A DNA stretch of 8,888 nucleotides from the NCBI GenBank assembly GCA_007118235.1, contig SKRY01000256.1:1-8888 (forward strand). The letters are read 5' to 3'. This stretch comes from Candidatus Hydrogenedentota bacterium. Lineage in GTDB: Bacteria > Hydrogenedentota > Hydrogenedentia > Hydrogenedentales > SLHB01. The notes under the pieces are model-generated. The model was given only the letters and a program-made list of their open reading frames with translations, made no database searches and was not told the DNA's origin. Position numbers and translations under genes: made by a program. Shown here one piece after another: positions 1 to 6,475 of the stretch. Numbering within the stretch: position 1 is the first letter of the stretch; the number at the start of each line of letters is the position of its first letter.

Positions 1-938
1 AAGTGCAATCCTCGAAAGACCAGGCCGCGTACGGGGGCATCCTCCGTCCCCCGCGCCGTTACAAGCCCCTCCGCGATCGGCGCAACGGCCTCGATGTCTT
101 CAGGAGACTCGCCATCCATGGGAATGTAGGTCAGTTCGCCGCTGTCCCGGTCGAGATACCATTCCCCAGGCGCATCAAGCAGGGCGGAGTGGTTCTCTAA
201 GTAATAACGGGGATCGGGTTCCCAGTTATCCATATGAAAAAAGCCGAGACTCGGCCCAACTTGGCGGGTAGTGTGAAGCCGATCTTCTTCGCGATTGATG
301 GATTCGACGGGCGTGCGGCTGGTCGACCAGTCGTGGAAGAAGACCAACTCGAGATCGGTCTCCGAGAGATCACCTCCCAACGCCTCCGGGATGTCCTCGG
401 GATGAAAGGTAAAGTTCGTGCGGCGATCCTCGCCTACCTCATCTACCCGCGCAAACCCTTCGCTGGGATAGCGCGCGCGTTGCCGCCGTTCGCCATTGAC
501 AAAGAGTTCATGGAAGTACCAGTCGCCTTCTTGAACGGCCTCGATGGTGGTGGAAAATACGCCGTCCTCGGTCTCCTCCCACCCCGTGATGACCCGGCCG
601 CCGCTGATGCGGGGCTCCGCGTCCGGCGCGGCCGTCCACGTTACGGAATGCCCTTCCGCCGGGCTGTCTTCCGGACCAAACTGGAGCGGCGCCTCGATGC
701 GGTACACGCCATCGGCCAAGCGGACCTCGATGGATTGCCCGTTGTCGTCCGCAAGCATTTCGCGGACCGCGTCCCGCGCCGCCTGCAAACTCGCCAGAGG
801 CTCGTCTTCCGTGCCGGGATGCGCGTCATCGCCGTCCGGCGCGACATACACGATCGCCCCGGATTCTTCCGCTTCCGCGCCTCCACCAACGCAGAACGCC
901 AAGACCAATGCTGTGATGCACCATACGTTGAGTTTCAT
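1..938 (-). CDS. Secreted right-handed parallel beta-helix protein, GH141-like (partial: C-terminal part lies beyond the window)
   Basis: Reading the minus strand from ATG at 938 gives 312 codons with no stop before the window edge, so this is the N-terminal part of a longer protein. Residues 1-23 look like a Sec signal peptide: MKLN start, hydrophobic ITALVLAFCVGG, likely cut after AEA. The mature start carries the motif YVAPDGDDAHPGTEDEP (about 31-47) followed by LASLQAARDAVRE, typical of exported beta-helix proteins of the pectate-lyase-like fold. Later landmarks are RISGGRVITGW (110-120), FHELFVNGERR (142-152) and LLDAPGEWYLDRDSGELTY (253-271), which I associate with GH141-like and related beta-helix proteins that act on plant or algal polysaccharides. 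The catalytic region is not in view, so substrate and activity cannot be assigned. An AGGAGG ribosome site lies five bases before the ATG. It follows the transporter gene by 100 bases on the same strand and may have its own promoter. Family call is good; enzymatic role is a guess. Confidence 0.82.
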   Translation of the reverse strand, partial: MKLNVWCITALVLAFCVGGGAEAEESGAIVYVAPDGDDAHPGTEDEPLASLQAARDAVREMLADDNGQSIEVRLADGVYRIEAPLQFGPEDSPAEGHSVTWTAAPDAEPRISGGRVITGWEETEDGVFSTTIEAVQEGDWYFHELFVNGERRQRARYPSEGFARVDEVGEDRRTNFTFHPEDIPEALGGDLSETDLELVFFHDWSTSRTPVESINREEDRLHTTRQVGPSLGFFHMDNWEPDPRYYLENHSALLDAPGEWYLDRDSGELTYIPMDGESPEDIEAVAPIAEGLVTARGTEDAPVRGLVFRGLH

Positions 939-943
939 GGCAA

Positions 944-949
944 CCTCCT
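944..949 (-). promoter_or_regulatory. Strong ribosome binding site of the beta-helix gene
   Basis: On the minus strand AGGAGG is followed by TTGCC and the ATG at 938. This is a consensus Shine-Dalgarno sequence at five bases spacing. It fixes the start of the exported beta-helix protein. Confidence 0.8.
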
Positions 950-1038
950 GTGTTTTGTTGCGCGCCCAAGGGAAAAGCTTCCCGCCACCATACTACGGTC
1001 CAGCCACGCCGGGCAAGACTGCCATGCCCAACGGTCTT

Positions 1039-1965
1039 TCATTGAGCCGCTTTGCGCGCGTGCCGCCGGGCCTGGAGCACCATGAACGCGCCAACGAGCA
1101 AGATACCCCCGCCAAGCCACTGAGTCGGAATGAGCCGTTCTTCCGGCCAGACCAATACGGCCACGACGTAGGTGATCAGGGGATTGAGCAATTCCAGGCT
1201 ATTGCAGTACGCCGATCCCAGGTTCCTCTGGGCGTAGTGAAACGCGGGATGCGCCACGGCGATGGGAAGTAGCCCGGAGAGCACGGCAATGCCCGTGTTG
1301 TACGCGCCCGCCTCGAACAGGCTGGAGGGTTCCCCAAAGACCAACGCCAAACCGCCCAGTCCAATCGTGCTGAAAACCGCCAGCACGGTGAACATGGGTA
1401 CGGGATGGATGTTGAGCGAGACGTGGCGCGCCCACACCGCATACACCGCCCAACATAAGGCGGACAACCACAGCAGCAGGGTGTACACATCGACAGCGGG
1501 AAGCAGCCGGCCGGGATCGCGCGTCAACACGAACGCGACTCCAATCAGACACAATACCGTCCCCAAAAGGTATTCCTTGCTGCGAATGACGGAGCGTTCG
1601 TCGCGAAAGATCGCGAAACTGAACAGAATCACCAGCACCAGACTGATCTTGCTGATGAGCTGAGCCACCGTGGGGTTCGCGCCGGAACATCCCGCCGTCC
1701 ATGTGTATTGATAGGCGACGAGAACCACGGCGAGCGCCAGAAGCGGTCCCCCATGCCGCCATGCCCGCTCGAAGTCCCGGGGATACAGCCACGCGCTAAG
1801 AATCAGCAGCGCCGCCGTGGCGGAGCCGTACCGCAGAAAGGCTTGCGTAAAGGGATCGTATGGCGCACTCAAGAAGCGGATGAAGACCGGTGAGAATCCC
1901 CAGCTCACCACAGCCACGGCAAGCCCGGCATAGGCAAGGGCAATCTGGCGGCCGGGCGCGTTCAT
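1039..1965 (-). CDS. EamA/DMT-superfamily 10-TM transporter
   Basis: The protein is 308 residues, the usual length for the drug/metabolite transporter superfamily. About ten hydrophobic segments can be seen (roughly 8-30, 38-60, 73-95, 103-120, 131-148, 158-178, 190-210, 223-245, 258-274, 283-298), arranged as two EamA repeats. Features typical of the family include AVVSWGFSPVFIR in the first helix, an acidic/basic cytoplasmic turn FRDERS (120-125) after helix four, and LNPLITYVVAVLVWPEE (260-276) in the second repeat. The tail ARRHARKAAQ is positively charged and probably cytoplasmic. I chose the ATG at 1965 because the protein becomes EamA-like at once (MNAPGRQIALAYAGLA). A longer in-frame start at 2163 would add 66 arginine/proline-rich residues that are only the antisense of leuB. 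The gene begins 25 bases after leuB stops, so the two are probably co-transcribed. No clear Shine-Dalgarno is visible, so translational coupling is possible. Substrate unknown: family members export amino acids, nucleotides or other metabolites. Confidence 0.88.
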   Translation of the reverse strand: MNAPGRQIALAYAGLAVAVVSWGFSPVFIRFLSAPYDPFTQAFLRYGSATAALLILSAWLYPRDFERAWRHGGPLLALAVVLVAYQYTWTAGCSGANPTVAQLISKISLVLVILFSFAIFRDERSVIRSKEYLLGTVLCLIGVAFVLTRDPGRLLPAVDVYTLLLWLSALCWAVYAVWARHVSLNIHPVPMFTVLAVFSTIGLGGLALVFGEPSSLFEAGAYNTGIAVLSGLLPIAVAHPAFHYAQRNLGSAYCNSLELLNPLITYVVAVLVWPEERLIPTQWLGGGILLVGAFMVLQARRHARKAAQ

Positions 1966-1990
1966 ACCAGTGGCCCCGCCATGGCCGGCC

Positions 1991-3091
1991 CTATCTCCCG
2001 CGCACGGCGGCGGCCACGCGATCGCCAAAGGCGCTGGTCTCAATGACCTCGTGTTCGCCCTCCGGCGAACCAAGGTCAGCGGTTGTGTAGCCCGCTCCGA
2101 AGACATCGCGCATGGCGGTCCAGATCGTGGCGGCGGCCTCGTCCAAGCCAAAGCTCTTTTCAAGCATTAACGCGACCGAGCCAATCATCGAGTACGGGTT
2201 GGCGATGCCCCGGCCCGCGATGTCCGGCGCGGAACCATGGCTAGGCTCGTAATAGGCCTTTTTCTCGCCGATGCACGCCGATGGCATCAGTCCTAGAGAA
2301 CCCAGTAGCCCCCCGCCGAGATCGCTGAGGATATCGCCGAACATGTTCTCCATCACCATGACATCGAAGTCGCGCGGCTTCAGGCACAACAGCGTGGCCG
2401 CCGCATCGACAATGACGTGCTTGACCTCCACATCCGGATACTCCGGAGCGATTTCCTCGACAATGGTGTTCCAAAGCACGCTGGACATCAGGACGTTGCT
2501 CTTGTGAATGTTGTGAAGCACCTTCTTGCGCTTTTGGGCCTCGGCGAAGGCCACGTGAAGGATACGGCGAATCTGTTCTTCATCGTACTCCAGGGTTTCC
2601 TTCACATACCGGCGGCCCTTGGCGTCCTTGCCCTCTTCCTTGCTTCCGAAATAAAGGCCGCCCACCAGCTCCCGCACCATCATGATGTCGATGCCGCCTT
2701 CCACGACGCGCGGTTTCAGCGGGGAAAAATGGGCGAGTTCCGGCGGAAGATACACGGGCCGGAAATTCGCGTAGGTCATGTAGCGCCGCCGCAGGGGAAG
2801 CAGCGCGCCGCGCTCCGGCTGTTCATTCACGGGAATCGTCTTGGACTCTTCGTGGCTCAAGCCGATCGGTCCCTTGAGAATGGCGTCGGCGTTATCGCAA
2901 ATGGCCTTGGTTTCCTCGGGGAACGAGGCCCCATGGTCAAAATAGGCCCGCCCGCCGAAGGGGGCATACTGCAAGTCGAACGACACATTATACCGTTCGC
3001 CGGCGGCTTGCAGCACTTTAACCGCCTCCTTCGTGACCTCGGGGCCGATGCCGTCCCCTTCGAGCACCGCTATGGTATAGGCCGTGTTCAT
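1991..3091 (-). CDS. leuB: 3-isopropylmalate dehydrogenase (LeuB) family beta-decarboxylating dehydrogenase
   Basis: At 366 residues it has the normal length for LeuB, the NAD-dependent cytosolic enzyme that oxidises and decarboxylates 3-isopropylmalate in leucine synthesis. Residues that match the known active site are visible: LEGDGIGPEV (10-19); Arg101 and Arg111 in the LRRR...NFRPV segment; Arg140 in VRELVGGLYFG with Tyr147; Lys197 in HKSNVL; Asp229 in IVDAAA; Asp253 and Asp257 in FGDILSD; and the NAD-binding EPSHGSAPDIAG (282-293). RELVGGLYFG is the LeuB type rather than the isocitrate or homoisocitrate type. Oddly, the position before the catalytic lysine is His (NIHKSNVL) where LeuB usually has Asp (VDKANVL); His-Lys is commoner in homoisocitrate and isocitrate dehydrogenases. 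AGGAGA lies three bases before the ATG at 3091 and supports this start. leuA, leuC and leuD are absent here; the partner gene is a DMT transporter 25 bases downstream. A paralogue acting on another 2-hydroxy-3-carboxy acid is possible. Confidence 0.85.
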   Translation of the reverse strand: MNTAYTIAVLEGDGIGPEVTKEAVKVLQAAGERYNVSFDLQYAPFGGRAYFDHGASFPEETKAICDNADAILKGPIGLSHEESKTIPVNEQPERGALLPLRRRYMTYANFRPVYLPPELAHFSPLKPRVVEGGIDIMMVRELVGGLYFGSKEEGKDAKGRRYVKETLEYDEEQIRRILHVAFAEAQKRKKVLHNIHKSNVLMSSVLWNTIVEEIAPEYPDVEVKHVIVDAAATLLCLKPRDFDVMVMENMFGDILSDLGGGLLGSLGLMPSACIGEKKAYYEPSHGSAPDIAGRGIANPYSMIGSVALMLEKSFGLDEAAATIWTAMRDVFGAGYTTADLGSPEGEHEVIETSAFGDRVAAAVRGR

Positions 3092-3094
3092 GGA

Positions 3095-3100
3095 TCTCCT
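3095..3100 (-). promoter_or_regulatory. Ribosome binding site of leuB
   Basis: The minus strand reads AAAGGAGATCC and then ATG at 3091, a clear purine-rich Shine-Dalgarno at short spacing. It supports the chosen leuB start. Confidence 0.7.
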
Positions 3101-3124
3101 TTCCGCATGACATTAGTGGGGTTG

Positions 3125-3144
3125 GACGCAGGATTCCCTGCGTC
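3125..3144 (-). other. Stem-loop in the leuB leader
   Basis: GACGCAGG (3125-3132) and CCTGCGTC (3137-3144) form a perfect 8-bp stem with a four-base loop, 33 bases before the leuB start and outside the ribosome site. No T-run follows it on the minus strand, so it is not an obvious intrinsic terminator or attenuator. It may stabilise the mRNA 5' end or be part of a dispersed repeat. The structure is seen directly; function is unknown. Confidence 0.45.
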
Positions 3145-3164
3145 TCCCGGGAATTCTCCGCTAG

Positions 3165-3195
3165 GGTATACCCAAAAGAGCTTCGCAGATCTCAA
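3165..3195 (-). promoter_or_regulatory. Possible leuB promoter overlapping a palindrome
   Basis: On the minus strand TTGAGA (3195-3190) is followed after 19 bases by TATACC (3170-3165), a weak sigma-70-like pair with longer than ideal spacing. The -10 candidate lies within the perfect ten-base palindrome GGGTATACCC (3164-3173), which could be a repressor site or simply chance. A start near 3158 would give a leader of about 65 bases containing the 3125-3144 hairpin. This is tentative: only four of six bases match in each box. Confidence 0.25.
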
Positions 3196-3245
3196 TAGTA
3201 GAGGCGCGGAGCGAGTACTTGGTCAGCTCAACCGTGGGTGTGTAC

Positions 3246-3260
3246 GGCGCTGAAGGCGCC
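3246..3260. other. Small GC-rich stem-loop beside the composite repeat
   Basis: GGCGC and GCGCC pair around the loop TGAAG. It is only a five-base stem and could be chance in GC-rich DNA, but it sits just outside the larger palindrome at 3271-3383. Confidence 0.3.
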
Positions 3261-3270
3261 ATGGCGAGTA

Positions 3271-3383
3271 GTAATTATGTCCCCCACCGTCATCCCCGCG
3301 AAAGCGGGGATCCAAATCCCAAGAGCAGCACGTAACCGGTGGATCCCCGCTTTCGCGGGGATGACGGCGAGGGATACAATTAC
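3271..3383. repeat. Composite palindromic repeat (REP-doublet / MITE-like), two inverted hairpins
   Basis: Two 28-base arms, 3287-3314 and 3340-3367, are perfect reverse complements separated by 25 bases. Each arm is itself a hairpin: ATCCCCGC, a GAAA (or TTTC) loop, then GCGGGGAT (3292-3311 and 3343-3362). The symmetry continues imperfectly outward to GTAATTATGTCCC (3271-3283) and GGGATACAATTAC (3371-3383), so the full element is about 113 bases. Arms of the form GTCATCCCCGCGAAAGCGGG are a widespread class of bacterial dispersed repeat; when mis-translated they give the familiar spurious peptides VIPAKAGI and WIPAFAGMT, both present here. It lies between the convergent-free ends of two minus-strand genes (after the Wzy/TPR gene, before leuB). 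It could be mobilised in trans by a REP-associated transposase, act as a mRNA stabiliser, or be a protein-binding site. No coding capacity. No obvious target duplication was identified. Confidence 0.85.
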
Positions 3384-3411
3384 CCTGGGACTGCGCTTCG
3401 CTTGTCCCAGG
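3384..3411. repeat. Stem-loop with perfect 8-bp arms next to the composite repeat
   Basis: CCTGGGAC (3384-3391) pairs perfectly with GTCCCAGG (3404-3411) around a 12-base loop. It begins one base after the outer end of the composite palindrome and is probably another dispersed repeat module or an extension of the same element. On the minus strand it lies 46 bases downstream of the Wzy/TPR stop codon. No T-run follows on either strand, so an intrinsic terminator is not well supported. Confidence 0.6.
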
Positions 3412-3422
3412 CTACTCGCTAT

Positions 3423-3437
3423 CGCGCCGCTGGCGCG
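3423..3437 (-). terminator. Stem-loop just after the Wzy/TPR gene (weak terminator candidate)
   Basis: CGCGCC (3423-3428) and GGCGCG (3432-3437) form a six-base GC-only stem with a three-base loop, 19 bases past the stop codon at 3457. The position fits a 3' end structure, but the expected U-tract is missing, so it may instead protect the mRNA end or belong to the neighbouring repeat cluster. Confidence 0.3.
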
Positions 3438-3456
3438 GGTTTGCCCCACTATCCAA

Positions 3457-6435
3457 TCAAGGCGTCTGGAATGGACTCTCCGGGGCTTCATCCGAAAGCC
3501 GTTCCAATTCGCGCTCCACCAACTGTTGGGCGGTTTCATCCAACACACCGGCCTCCAACGCTATTTCGTAATCCGCGCGCGCTTCCTCCGGGCGGCCCGC
3601 CATCGCCAGCATGCGGGCGCGAGTAACCCGGTAATCCAGATTGTCCGGCTCTTCCTCAAGCGCTCGGTCCAACACAGGCACCGCCGCGCCGGGCTGTCCC
3701 ATGGCGAGATAGTTCTCGGCATGAATCAAGTGCAAGGTTTGACGCCGATCCTCGGGCACGAGCGGGTCGGCCTGGGCCAGCAACTGGTGGGTCACATCAA
3801 AGTTGTTGGTCTCTTGAAACACGATGGCCAGGTCAAGCAAACAATTGCCCAGGTCCTCTTCCGTCAGATGCCGGCGCTCCAAGTCGTACATCACGGTTTG
3901 GGCCATCCCGCGCAACTCCGTGGTCATGCCGCCGCCCATGAGCGAGAAGTGATACACCGACATCATGAATTGCCTGATCTCATCCGCGATCTCGCCATCC
4001 TCCGCCATGAGCGCGCGGATGAATCCATCGAAGGTCTCGCCAAAGGCCGCGGGCCAATCCTCGCCGCGCCGTTGCACGGTTGCCCGCGCCTCTTCAATAA
4101 CCGCGAGTTCACCGTGGACGCGGGCGAGCGTAACCACGCCGCTCCACACCGCGGGCTCCCATGGGGCGGCCTCCACCGCTTGGAGCAGGCGCTGCCGCGC
4201 TCCCTCGCGATCGCCCCGCCCCTCGGCCAAGGCTTCCGCGATAAGGGCGTGCAAGCGTGCCTGTGTCTCCGGCGTCGTCCCGGCCTCCAGTTGGCTTTCC
4301 GCGACGCGGATAGCCGTCTCATGGCGCTCATGTCTCCGGGCGAAGTCCGTAAAGAACTGGAGCAGACTCTCGTTGCCTGGATCCAGGGCTAATCCACGGC
4401 TCAAGGCAAGCTCGGCCCGCGGGATTTCATCTAAAAGCACATAGGCCTCGGCCTTGATTTGATAGAGCTGGACCGGGTTGGGCGCGCCGTAACGCAACGC
4501 CCTTCTCAGGTGTTCAGCGCTCCGGCGCCACAGGGCCTCGGCCTCGCCATCCTCCAACTCTTCGACCATGGCGTCTTGGGCGCGATGCAAACCTTGCACC
4601 AATAGGACCCGGCCCAGGATTTCGTGCGCCTCGAAGAGATATTCCGAGAGATCCACCGCTCGTTGAGCGTAGCGCGACGCATCCTCCAAGTGCTCCCGGC
4701 GCCTCAACTGAGCTTCAGGGTGTTCATCCGGCTGGGGAGGCTGCATCCCTAGAACCATGGCGGTGTGGGCTAACGGCAACAACGTTGGCGGATAGTTTGG
4801 ATTCTTGGCGTCCGCTGCCTTCAGGGCTTCAATCGCGGCCTCGGCCTGTTGGCGCCGGAGTTCAGCCGCGCCCTGTCGGCGCCGGAGTTCAGTCGCGCCC
4901 CGTTCGCGTGGAGGCCGCCAATCCCATGGGCGATAAGCCTCGGCCTCCTTGAATAGCTCCACCGCATGGTCATAGGCTTCGTGCGCCACGGCCGCGCGGC
5001 CGGTTTGCAGCGCTTTCTCGCCTTGGAATCCCCATGTGGCGAAGGCCGCCCCTGTTCCCGCCAGCGCAACGAGAGCCACCCGCCAGAGAAGCGCCTTACC
5101 ACCCAGCCACGTGCTGGAGCGCGGACTCCGCTGTTCCAACACCAGTCCGTCGAGGCAGCCCGCGAAAACGAACAAGAACATGCCCGACACGGGGACGCGC
5201 AGGTTGAACCCGAAGAACGAGTCAACGGCGAACGCGGCGAAAAACGCCGCCAGCGCGATCCCAAGCCTGCGGGCCTGGGGATCCGTCTGGTTGCGCGCAT
5301 ACGAGAGGGCGTATCCCGCGCCGAAGACCAGTATCGCGATGTAGAGCGCCGCCGCGGGCAGGCCTCCCTCGACGCCCATCTCAAGGAACTCGTTGTGGAC
5401 GTTCTGATTGTACATGCGCTCTTGGGCGAACCAGCGTTGTTCGTAATCGGTCCAGTACTCGGCATTGGCAATTTCGTAATTGCCTGGACCAAATCCCAGC
5501 ACGGGCCGATCCATGATCATGTCCGCGGCGCCGTAGTAGCCGTTATAGCGCAACAGGAGAGAGCCGTCCACGGGATACACCTGTCCCGTCCGCTGCTCAT
5601 GCCAATACACGCCCCCCGCGGCCAGTCCGCCCGCCACGATGGCCACCGCCGCCAAGCTGACACCCGCAGCCACCATGGGCCGCCGGGCGGCGCGAAACGC
5701 CACCCAGGCCAGCGCAACGACAAGCAGCGCCACGGCAAGCGCGACCCAGCCCGCGCGTTGCCCCGTGAGATAGAGGTGGCCACCACAGAGAATGAAAACC
5801 ACCGCCCCGAACCACCGGAGTTTCGTGGTCAACAGATAGGCCGCGAACACCAACGCCAGGATGAGCGCGTGGGCCGCGTAATTGGGGTTGCCGAAGGTGG
5901 CGGGGAGTTGCTGGTACGCGCCCATCACATCCTCGCCCCAGGGGAACACATCGTACCCCCACCATTGGGCCAAGCCGTAGACCGAGGCGATACCCACTGC
6001 GCCGGCGGCGCACACAATCAGCCGGTGGACCTGAGCGGCCTCCCGGTACGCGTAGGCCGCGGCGAGGTACAGGATGAACAACGCCGCCCACCGGAGCACA
6101 TACTGCAAACTATGTCCCCAATAGGGAGACAGCAGGGCGGACACCGTGTAGATCGCCAGTATGGCGAGCATGAGCGGCATGAACACAGGCGGACGTTGGA
6201 ACGGACGCTTCTCCAGCCAAGAACCCAAGAGGGCCACCACGCCAAACCCAACCGCTCCCCACTGGATGAGCAAGGTTTTGATGGGACCGGCGGGCTCCGC
6301 CGTATAAGGGTACATGACCCACACCACCGCCGCGACAAACACGGGAAGAAGGAAACGAATCAGCTTCGCGCTAAGCGAATCCACGGCGGAGGTTATTTGC
6401 AGGGATGGATCGGGTTTCCGCGTTTTTTTTGCCAT
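3457..6435 (-). CDS. O-antigen ligase/polymerase (WaaL/Wzy_C-type) membrane protein fused to a TPR region
   Basis: The 992-residue protein has two parts. Residues about 25-470 hold roughly a dozen hydrophobic segments. Between them are family landmarks: TFGNPNYAAHA (180-190), LTGQRAGW with Arg227 (223-230), RPVLGFGPGNYE (310-321) and NVHNEFLEMGVEGGL with His347 (345-359) in a long extracytoplasmic loop. The Arg and the His-Asn loop correspond to residues known to be essential in WaaL-type ligases and related glycan polymerases, which join undecaprenyl-linked glycan to an acceptor outside the inner membrane. After the last helix (about 451-471) comes about 520 residues of helical TPR-like repeats, e.g. 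476-505, 590-617, 660-697, 865-895 and 900-960, probably periplasmic. Plain WaaL or Wzy proteins are about 400-450 residues, so the tail is an addition, seen in other O-antigen ligase/TPR proteins. It lies 40 bases after ugd and is probably co-transcribed. The ATG at 6435 has no clear Shine-Dalgarno and is followed by eight A's. Whether it is ligase or polymerase, and its glycan, cannot be read from sequence. Confidence 0.85.
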   Translation of the reverse strand: MAKKTRKPDPSLQITSAVDSLSAKLIRFLLPVFVAAVVWVMYPYTAEPAGPIKTLLIQWGAVGFGVVALLGSWLEKRPFQRPPVFMPLMLAILAIYTVSALLSPYWGHSLQYVLRWAALFILYLAAAYAYREAAQVHRLIVCAAGAVGIASVYGLAQWWGYDVFPWGEDVMGAYQQLPATFGNPNYAAHALILALVFAAYLLTTKLRWFGAVVFILCGGHLYLTGQRAGWVALAVALLVVALAWVAFRAARRPMVAAGVSLAAVAIVAGGLAAGGVYWHEQRTGQVYPVDGSLLLRYNGYYGAADMIMDRPVLGFGPGNYEIANAEYWTDYEQRWFAQERMYNQNVHNEFLEMGVEGGLPAAALYIAILVFGAGYALSYARNQTDPQARRLGIALAAFFAAFAVDSFFGFNLRVPVSGMFLFVFAGCLDGLVLEQRSPRSSTWLGGKALLWRVALVALAGTGAAFATWGFQGEKALQTGRAAVAHEAYDHAVELFKEAEAYRPWDWRPPRERGATELRRRQGAAELRRQQAEAAIEALKAADAKNPNYPPTLLPLAHTAMVLGMQPPQPDEHPEAQLRRREHLEDASRYAQRAVDLSEYLFEAHEILGRVLLVQGLHRAQDAMVEELEDGEAEALWRRSAEHLRRALRYGAPNPVQLYQIKAEAYVLLDEIPRAELALSRGLALDPGNESLLQFFTDFARRHERHETAIRVAESQLEAGTTPETQARLHALIAEALAEGRGDREGARQRLLQAVEAAPWEPAVWSGVVTLARVHGELAVIEEARATVQRRGEDWPAAFGETFDGFIRALMAEDGEIADEIRQFMMSVYHFSLMGGGMTTELRGMAQTVMYDLERRHLTEEDLGNCLLDLAIVFQETNNFDVTHQLLAQADPLVPEDRRQTLHLIHAENYLAMGQPGAAVPVLDRALEEEPDNLDYRVTRARMLAMAGRPEEARADYEIALEAGVLDETAQQLVERELERLSDEAPESPFQTP
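4851..4904. repeat. 27-base tandem duplication inside the Wzy/TPR gene
   Basis: Copies 4851-4877 and 4878-4904 both begin GGCGCCGGAGTTCAG and match at 24 of 27 bases. The unit is nine codons, so the frame is kept; the protein reads ATELRRRQGAAELRRQQA around residues 514-531. It falls in the charged stretch between the last membrane helix and the main TPR block. It looks like a slippage duplication that is young enough to remain nearly identical. Confidence 0.8.
6423..6430 (-). repeat. A8 homopolymer at codons 2-5 of the Wzy/TPR gene
   Basis: The minus strand reads ATGGC, eight A's, then CG, encoding Met-Ala-Lys-Lys-Thr. A change of one A would shift the frame immediately after initiation. 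It may be a slippage (phase-variation) site, or simply an A-rich unstructured start that helps initiation where no Shine-Dalgarno is present. Confidence 0.5.
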
Positions 6436-6475
6436 GAGATGCTACCGGAATGCCTTTGTTTAAGTGGAAAGCCCC

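Noticed and set aside
925..938. Possible lipoprotein signal (LAFC) in the beta-helix protein
   Set aside because: The residue before Cys16 is Phe, which does not fit a lipobox; an ordinary signal peptide with an AEA cut is the better reading.
970..1025. Terminator between the transporter and the beta-helix gene (GGGAA/TTCCC at 970-983 and GGGCA/TGCCC near 1011-1029)
   Set aside because: Only five-base stems with no T-run on the minus strand; too weak to call.
234..1085. 283-residue plus-strand frame and the overlapping 544-1272 frame
   Set aside because: Antisense to the beta-helix gene, which has a signal peptide, a consensus ribosome site and recognisable motifs.
1966..2163. N-terminal extension of the transporter to 2163
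   Set aside because: The added residues are low-complexity Arg/Pro-rich antisense-frame sequence overlapping leuB; the family-like protein starts at 1965.
3271..3437. CRISPR array
   Set aside because: The repeats are inverted and nested rather than direct and evenly spaced, and no cas genes are in view.
3228..3548. 106-residue minus-strand frame across the repeat cluster
   Set aside because: Overlaps the real C-terminus of the Wzy/TPR protein in another frame and consists mostly of translated repeat sequence.
3238..4392. 384-residue plus-strand open frame starting in the repeat region
   Set aside because: Its start translates the palindromic repeat (VIPAKAGI and WIPAFAGMT peptides, well known as spurious), and the rest is antisense to the TPR region.
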